Source: Otis tarda (taxonomy: Eukaryota; Chordata; Aves; Otidiformes; Otididae). From it: a DNA stretch of 64,000 nt. The stretch is from positions 47,189,371 through 47,253,370 of the forward strand of contig CM048557.1 of the NCBI GenBank assembly GCA_026413225.1, given 5' to 3'. Made by a program: the position numbers and the translations under genes. Shown piece after piece: positions 57,161 through 64,000 of the stretch (positions within the stretch are counted from its first letter, which is position 1; the number at the start of each line of letters is the position of its first letter). The notes beneath the pieces were generated by a model, which saw only the letters and a program-made list of their open reading frames with translations, was not told where the DNA came from and searched no databases.

Positions 57161-59999
57161 CATCCCTTTTTGTTCTCCTGGATTGCAAAATACTTTGTCA
57201 TCCTCTTGTGATACAAGCGCTTACGTTCCTCATGTATTTATATCTGACAGAGAAAAAAATATTTGTTACATACTTCACAAATTTTATAAGCTGAACCTTT
57301 TAAACAAACCATTGCCTCCTTGGGGTTTTGATGGACTTCTGCATCAAGTCCATTTTTAACTACAATGCACCCTATCGTGATTTAAAGACTTCATTAATTA
57401 ATTAGATCAGTAGGAAACATTGCACATTACTTCCAGAGTGAATAGTTGCAATTTGGCTAGCTGACATATATGATTATGCTTTTGTCTCCTAAATTAAAGC
57501 AGACCTCTTCTGTCAGAGGACTTCTCCCCATGATTCTTGTAGCATGTAGATTTGGATCCGCTTGTAACCTACCTTTGGGTGAAACAGATGGAATTCATTG
57601 GATAGCTCACCTAGCGTAGTATAAGACTTTGAGACTTGAAATCACTGTAGCACTTTTCTGTTCTCTTTGAAGTTTTTTTTTTTAACATCTTTTTAAAAGC
57701 ATAGACAAGATAACAGGCCACAGAATTATTAAATGGTTTTACTAATACTATATACATAGTCAGTGTGTTTTCTCTGTACTTTCTTGATAGTTTCCTACTT
57801 AGACACTGAAGAATCACATTAGCCCTCTTAGGAACTGTTTTACAAAGGCATTTCATGTTCAATTGGTTATGCACCAAGACACATGTGCTCTTTTCATAGT
57901 CACTATTTGCAAGGCTTAGATACGGTTCCCATTGTGTGAGAGTTACTTACAGTCTTTGATCCTCAATCTATAATCTAGCACTGGGCTGAACTGAAACAAG
58001 AATGTGTCTGAGTATATATCATTATATGCATGTCAAAGTGATAAGTAAACTGAATTTTAGATATCTTCTTGTCCTTTTCCAGAATCTGCCTTAGGTCTCA
58101 AGACTACTTTCCAGTATCTGGAAGTTACTCAATGGCTGTAATTCAGCCATGCTAGGACTGGAACTTTGGGCAGTGTCCCCAGTGTGCTGCCACATTTGTC
58201 ACTCTCTGGCACCTGGAAAGCTTTATTCATAACACTTCTTCCATAAAATCAGAAGCAAGGATTAAAGCAAAATATGCCCGTTTGCCTGTTTCTTCTTACT
58301 GCCCTTAATTTTTTCATGCAAGAGATCCCTAGGACATTGGAATGAACCTCCAGTCCTAAGTTTTTGGAAAGTGGTACAGGATGATCCTTATGCTTCTCCA
58401 TGTCAGAGAGATCCCTTCATCTGCTACTTGCTACTCCTCATTTCCCTGACCACACCAGTGTCTCCAATGTGTAATAATCAATAGTAATCATAGCAATAGT
58501 AATAATAATGTAATAGTAAGGTTCCCTTACTGGCATAAAATTTATGTTTGACCTGGGAAAATGAAACTTGTTTTTAGAAGGCAGTGACTATGCCTTTTAT
58601 ACTTCTTGCAGGAACACACAGACAACTTTGCAGGGTGTGAGTATCACAAGGGGGTTTACTCTCTTCCTTCAAGCTTATTTAATGGTTTAACTTTCTGGGG
58701 TACAATACTTCTACACAAGCAAGGAAGCATGTGGCAAGACGCTGATGATCTGCCTTTAAAATGTATGCTAACGTAGGTAGGACAAAACTAGTTGTCAGCA
58801 CAGTGTAGAAACAGCTGTTTAGGACTTCTAGTTTCTCTGTGGCTTTGTGAGGGATTAACAGGATCTTTGACAGTGTCTGCAACCCATCTCTCCTTTTGGA
58901 AGCTTTTGGGAAAGAATTCTTACCCTTAGTAATACTTGTTGATAGACCCGCATGCAAATGATGGGTTTCCAGCGAGAGGTTTCAGGCTTGTGGGTGCCAA
59001 ACCAGTATGAAATCCTTGCACTTTTAAGGGCAAAGAAATCGTATTATAAAACCATACAGACCCTATTGACAGAGTGACTGAGGAGTTAGGGAAATAATAT
59101 GCCTGTTTTGGTTGCTATTTATATGACTTCCAAAGCAAAATGAGGAAGTGTGGGGTAGCTGAAAAATGCAGACCTTTCAAAGCGCAGTGCTCTAGGGGAA
59201 GAAAGAGGAAGAAAAGAGCATAGTACAGTACAGAAAACAGCGACCCTTTCAGTATGCCTTAATCATCATCACTAATCCTCTCCCTCTAAGTGCCTTTTGT
59301 ATGAAGGACCCAAGCCAAGCAGAAAAATTCCTGCCTGGGAATGGCAGGACACAGTGGTGCTGAATTGCATTGTGGGCTGAACAGACGTTCTCTAGCGATG
59401 TACTTTTCAGCATCTACCTCTTTATATTTTGCATGATGCACTTTGTATGCAGTTGTTTTATTGATTTGAATTTTTTTCCCCTTGTTTACCTCTTTATAGT
59501 AGTAGAACAGTTAGAGTTGACGTTGAATTATTTGGACTTGGAGCAGGACTCCAGGCAAGAACATGGCCAACCTGGGACAGCTTACATTAGAAATACTTTA
59601 CTTACAGGCCCCTGTTGTCTTTTTCTTTGCTTCCTCCCTTGTCTATACTCCTTTCAGGTTTGACCATGTCAAGGTGACAGAAAAAGAAGTGCTGCAAGGA
59701 GCGTGCTTAGCTCCTGCTAAGTCCCATTTGGCACACTGGTCAGTGTCATGTACAGCAGTTAGTTGCATCTTCTGAAAGGAAATCTGACTTGTAGATACAC
59801 TGAGGGATGTGGATATGTGAAGGCTGAATTTGCAGTCACAAGGATTCTGGTGTAATCTCACCTCCACCAGTCTTTTTGCTATGAAATGGTGACTCTGCCC
59901 TTGTGAGAGTGTTTCTGAGCTCCCTTCAGAATAAGAGAAGGATAGCAGTTACCAGAATGACAAGCAGTCTGTTGGTGGCACACCTGCATAAGAACATGG

Positions 60000-60345
60000 G
60001 TGTGTGGGAATCCACATGCAGACCATGTGCATTCTTCTAACTCTAATCATGCAGACACTTCAATTTACTGTCCTGGAAAAACATGTGCATTGCATGAGAA
60101 TCACAAGTTGAGAGACGAATACACATGTATGCGCGTATGTACATATAGTACTGCGTACAGGTACTGTTTACAGATACATATAAACCCATACATATGCCCT
60201 GAATAGGTACAAATGCAGAGATCCACTGTTCAGTACTACATGTATGTAAATACATAACTTTCTTATGCATGTGTGCACAGTGTATGGATATGTTTATGTA
60301 AATGCAAATATACATAGGTGCATATTGCATGTGATTTGATTATGT
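60000..60345 (+). repeat. Degenerate TG/CA (ACATGTATGC-type) low-complexity zone
   Basis: Words such as ACACATGTATGCGCGTATGT, ACATATAAACCCATACATAT and GCATGTGTGCACA recur without a fixed period. Similar in flavour to 4680-4905. The translated frames are composition artefacts. Confidence 0.6.
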
Positions 60346-61280
60346 GTCCAGACATCAGCATACAATCCTGCACAGAGGAATACATGTGTCCTTGCTTCCA
60401 GGAATTTTTTTTTTAAGTTTTGTGACTGTGTCAGCCATTTCGTCTTATTCCTCTACTGTTTCCTTCAGTGTCCAATGTACCAGACAGTCAGGCTTTCTTG
60501 GTATATTAGAAAAATAATGTCTGATTGATTTACATGTATTTTGTGATTTTTGACAGCGCTTGCTCTATGCAAGGAGAATAAAACTGACATAGAGGAGAAA
60601 TGCTTGGTTCTTTGAGTGCCACGTGGACGAAACAATCATTTCTATCATTCTAGTCAACGTTGTCTGGGTAATAACAGGAGCAGGGCCCCTTTCCCACCCC
60701 ACTCCTGCAAAGAAGGTTGCCCCAGAAATGGAAGCTCACCATGTTCCGAGTCTATTTGCTGCTGCTACAGTAGCGTGTCAGTGCTCAGTAAAGGCATGGA
60801 CAGGTTGTTGGAACTTGAATGACAAAAGTGGATAGCCAGTCCTGTTGACCAGAAAGAATTAAAAGATTTAAGATGAGAATTTTGGCTAAACAATGACTAA
60901 GGTAGATTTTGATTTCTGCTTGTCACTTTTGAACAGTGTAAGCTCTATATATGTCTGCTTGAGAAATTAAGAACCAGGATAGTACTGAGGAAAACAGTAA
61001 TTAGGAAGGACACATTCTTTCTGACCATCTGTTGACTTGCTGGAGGAATTCTCCAAGAATATTCAGTTCCCTCTGCTTTACTTACTCTTTCTGGAAAGTG
61101 GGGATAGTGGCCCTCACTGGGGGAGTGGGAGATGGTTATAGATAGTACAGTGAGCTAACATCTAAAACCAATATTCACAGAGTAACTTAATGTCCTGTAG
61201 AAATTTCTTATGTAAAGTGTTTCTACAATGGAGAGGTGTATCTTTTTTCAGCTCCCTTTAGGGAAAAGCTGTTTGCAACC

Positions 61281-61330
61281 TTTCTTTTCTTTTCTTTTCT
61301 TTTTTTCCTTTTTCCTTTTTCCTTTTGAAA
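61281..61330 (+). repeat. (TTTTC)n-type pentanucleotide repeat
   Basis: About four TTTCT units grading into TTTTTCC units. Confidence 0.85.
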
Positions 61331-63071
61331 GGAAAAAAATACATAGTGATAGGCCCACTCCGGAGGCAAAATGGTACTGAGAGCTCTCTGCCTTTTGCAG
61401 AATCAGGTGCGCTAGGTGCCTGGAACCAGCTAATCAGCTGCCTCCTTTGTGCTCAGTGCTGACTCCAGCCCTGACCTCTCTCCCTCCTGAAGAGCTCTTG
61501 CTGCTCCTGATTGCAGCACCCCACCTGCTTTGATAGGGAAGTGTAATCTAGTGCTGAATGGGGTGCTTAGGCCATCATCTGTCTCCCATTTCTGCATCTC
61601 ATCTCAGTGCTTCGGCTAGAAAATGTCATCCTTTTTTTTTTTTTTTTTTTTCTTCTTTTCATTTTGTGTTTTCTCCTTCTGTATGCTTTCCTTAGCGCGC
61701 TGTCAGTGCAGCAGCAGCGTTCTGGCTGTACTGACTGCTGTCTTATCCCCCAGGAGCAGCTGGACTTCTGCTTCATGCGTGCAGCTTCCAGATCGAAGCA
61801 AGTGATGCAGGTGAAGTTTTACTGGCAGCCCTGGTGGGCTCTGGCAGGGCCGCTGGGCTCTTTGCACCATTTTGGTACTATTCCTCAATAGGTCTGTAAA
61901 ATGAGTGGGGGCTAGGAAAACAGCTTTGTCAATAAGGGTCACTCTGGGGCCAGGTGAGACCACATGAGCAGGTGAGGGGAAGCTGTTCCATTCACAGCCT
62001 CCCTTTATTGGTCTTAGTGTTGCACTGTGTACTAAAGCTGTGGCTGGTGCAGCTGGGTGGCTTCTGAGTGAATAGATGGACTAGACATTTTGGCATCGTG
62101 GTAACTGGGATTTGGCCCCTAACACAAAGTAGAGACGGTTTGGTTTTGTTTTTTTTTCCCCTCTTCCTTTTGTCAATGAGCTGGAGGTCACAACTGAGAG
62201 AGATTTTAGGTACATGTAGGAGAAAGATGTCAAAAAACTTCTGGTTCTTTTTCTAACATCAAGGAGGAGTTATAAGATGATGGCATTTTTCTCTTCATGT
62301 CACTTGTAGGTACAGAATTAATTACAGGGAATTAATTACATTCCCCGCCCCCTCTAGTAAATATTTAGCTTATCACCTCCCCATTTTTTGCACAACAGTG
62401 TGGTAAGTGCAATGCTGATAAGTGTTTGGGGAACCTTACCTATGGATGGTTTGAACTTTGTTCCATGCTTTGTAATTTGAACACAGGTGAGCAAAGAGAT
62501 TCTGGAGAGATGCTTGTGCTGGCAGGTTTTTGCACATGGCAAGAAGAGAGAGGCTAAAAAAGAATATTTGAAAAAAACATAGAATTTCAGTCTAGGCGTA
62601 TGGAGGCAGGTCCTTTTCTCCAGTCCATCTAGATTTGTGTAGTACACAGTGCTGGTAGTCTGACAGATGGTGCCAGCCACAGGATAGTGCCATCCTGCCG
62701 ATGGCACTTCTTCAGCAGACTCAGCGTGTCTTTGCTCCCTCACAGGAGGAGAGGCTTGCTGAAGGCTTGCCTCTTACTTTGGCTGTTATTGCAGATAGGA
62801 GATGCCAGTGCCCCCATGACCTTTGTGCTAAGGCTGAAGGAGGGAGAGAGACACATGCTGGGATGCTGCACCCCTGTTTGCTATCATTCTGCTGTGAACA
62901 GTGACAGCACCCTGCTGTGGTGACACCGCTTCAAGTTTGTGGACTAAGTCTACACAATACTACATCTGCCAAATAATCTGTTGCCCTAATTGTATCATTA
63001 TTTAAGCAGTGCTCGCTTTTAAGCCGTGCTCTGCCATATATAATGGCAAATGTTTTTGATTGTTTTCGTGC

Positions 63072-64000
63072 GAGCAGGGCTACGACCTTGTTGGCATCAC
63101 GGAGACGTGGTGGGACGGCTCTTACGACTGGAGCGTCAACATGGAGGGGTACAGGCTTTTTAGAAAAGACAGGCAGGGAAGACGAGGAGGGGGTGTCGCT
63201 CTCTATGTCAGCAACCGGCTGGAGTGCGTGGAGCTCCGCCTGGGGATGGGGGAGGAGCTGACAGAGAGCTTATGGGTCAAGATCAGAGGACAGGGACGGA
63301 CGGGGGATGTTACGGTGGGGGTCTGTTACAGGCCGCCTGGCCAGGAAGACAGAGCGGACGAGGCGCTCTATAGGCAGATAGGAGCAGCCTCACAGCGGTC
63401 ACAAGCCCTGGTCCTCATGGGGGACTTCAACCACCCTGACATCTGTTGGAGAGACAACATGGCAGGGCACAGGCAGTCCAGGAGGTTCCTGGAATGTGTG
63501 GACGATAACTTCCTCCTGCAGGCGATAGAGGAGCCGACAAGGAGGGGTGCCATGCTGGACCTTGTGCTCACCAACAGGGAGGGGCTGGTGGGGGACGTGA
63601 AACTGACGGACAGCCTTGGCTGCAGTGACCATGACGCGGTGGAATTCAAGATCCACGGGGCGGCGAGGAAACTGCACAGTAAGCTCTCTGCCCTAGATTT
63701 CAGGAAGGCGGACTTTGGCCTCTTCAGGAACCTCATGGGCAAAGTGCCATGGGAGGCGGCCCTGGAGGGAAGAGGGGCCCAGGAAAGTTGGTCCATATTT
63801 AAGGAGCACCTCGTCCAAGCTCAGCAGAGGTGCATCCCGATGAAGAAGAAGTCGGGCAAAAAGGCCAGGAGGCCAGCGTGGATGAGCAAGGAGCTCCTGG
63901 ACCAACTGAAAGTAAAGAAGGAAGCCTATAGAGGGTGGAGGCGGGGACAGGTAGCCTGGGAGGACTACCGAGTGGCTGTGCGAGCGGCCAGGGATAGGGT
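63072..64000 (+). mobile_element. 5'-truncated CR1 LINE, forward orientation, running off the window
   Basis: CR1 coding sequence begins abruptly within the endonuclease region; a TGA stop at 63057-63059 lies in unrelated intron sequence just before it. GC content jumps from AT-rich intron to about 60% at this point, which marks the junction near 63072-63078. The element continues beyond the right edge. Confidence 0.93.
63078..64000 (+). CDS. CR1 ORF2, apurinic-endonuclease domain (partial at both ends)
   Basis: An open frame of about 307 codons without a stop, beginning [18 protein letters not shown]. It carries the AP-endonuclease signature that nicks target DNA for LINE insertion: ITETWW (catalytic Glu), [16 protein letters not shown] at 63417-63431 (Asp/Asn pair) and SDHDAV starting at 63624 (final Asp-His). 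After the endonuclease comes a basic linker ([20 protein letters not shown]) leading toward reverse transcriptase beyond the window. The N-terminal ~30 residues of the domain and any ORF1 are missing through 5' truncation, so the copy cannot move by itself. The undamaged frame implies a young insertion. It is in the same orientation as NRXN3. The frame has no natural start here. Confidence 0.93.

Larger units (their letters stand above)
57161..63071 (+). other. NRXN3: NRXN3 intron, no exon recognised
   Basis: AT-rich intron with a TG/CA-rich low-complexity zone, a TTTTC repeat and a poly-T run (61632-61650), listed separately where notable. Otherwise I see nothing. Confidence 0.7.

Noticed and set aside
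30542..64000. Next neurexin exon (starting VVYKNND)
   Set aside because: No matching coding sequence seen in any plus-strand frame; the intron appears to extend past the window.

Overview
This is vertebrate nuclear DNA, almost certainly from a bird. It holds several copies of the CR1 LINE, two of them young enough to keep long open frames, a young ERV-L-like endogenous retrovirus with a typically avian LTR, a few decayed amniote MIR-type SINEs, and no Alu, B1 or L1 elements. The species cannot be settled from sequence alone.

The host gene is a neurexin, best matched to NRXN3 (plus strand), seen here as a small central part of a very large gene. Only three coding segments were found. A 302-bp exon (23091-23392) and a 162-bp exon (30380-30541) together encode most of the second LNS/laminin-G domain (LNS2). 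Between them lies the alternative splice-site-2 (SS2) microexon at 28616, which has two in-frame donors and so can add 8 or 15 residues. Everything else is intron: at least 23 kb upstream, 7 kb between the two LNS2 exons and at least 33 kb downstream.

Layout: 1-23090 is intron with simple repeats, two MIR fragments and an old CR1 (20803-21490). 23091-30541 is the LNS2/SS2 module, containing a young CR1 fragment (24931-25497) and a long T/C-rich stretch around and after SS2. 30542-33492 is intron. 33498-40517 is a complete 7,020-bp provirus on the minus strand, flanked by a GTCTC target duplication; its two LTRs differ by a single base. 40868-41687 is an older solo LTR. 41688-63071 is intron with several ancient CR1 and MIR fragments. 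From about 63072 to the window edge is a 5'-truncated CR1 whose endonuclease frame is open.

The provirus is the most unusual part. Its gag and pro-pol share one reading frame separated by a single UAG. The Gag frame opens with a long hydrophobic leader. There is no env gene. Its primer-binding site matches a tRNA-Lys, and directly behind it lies a 73-nt sequence in sense orientation that looks like a decayed or remodelled tRNA-Lys body. One frameshift breaks reverse transcriptase. The tRNA-like leader, the perfect 51-bp duplication next to the first neurexin acceptor, and the two-donor SS2 microexon are the items most worth checking.
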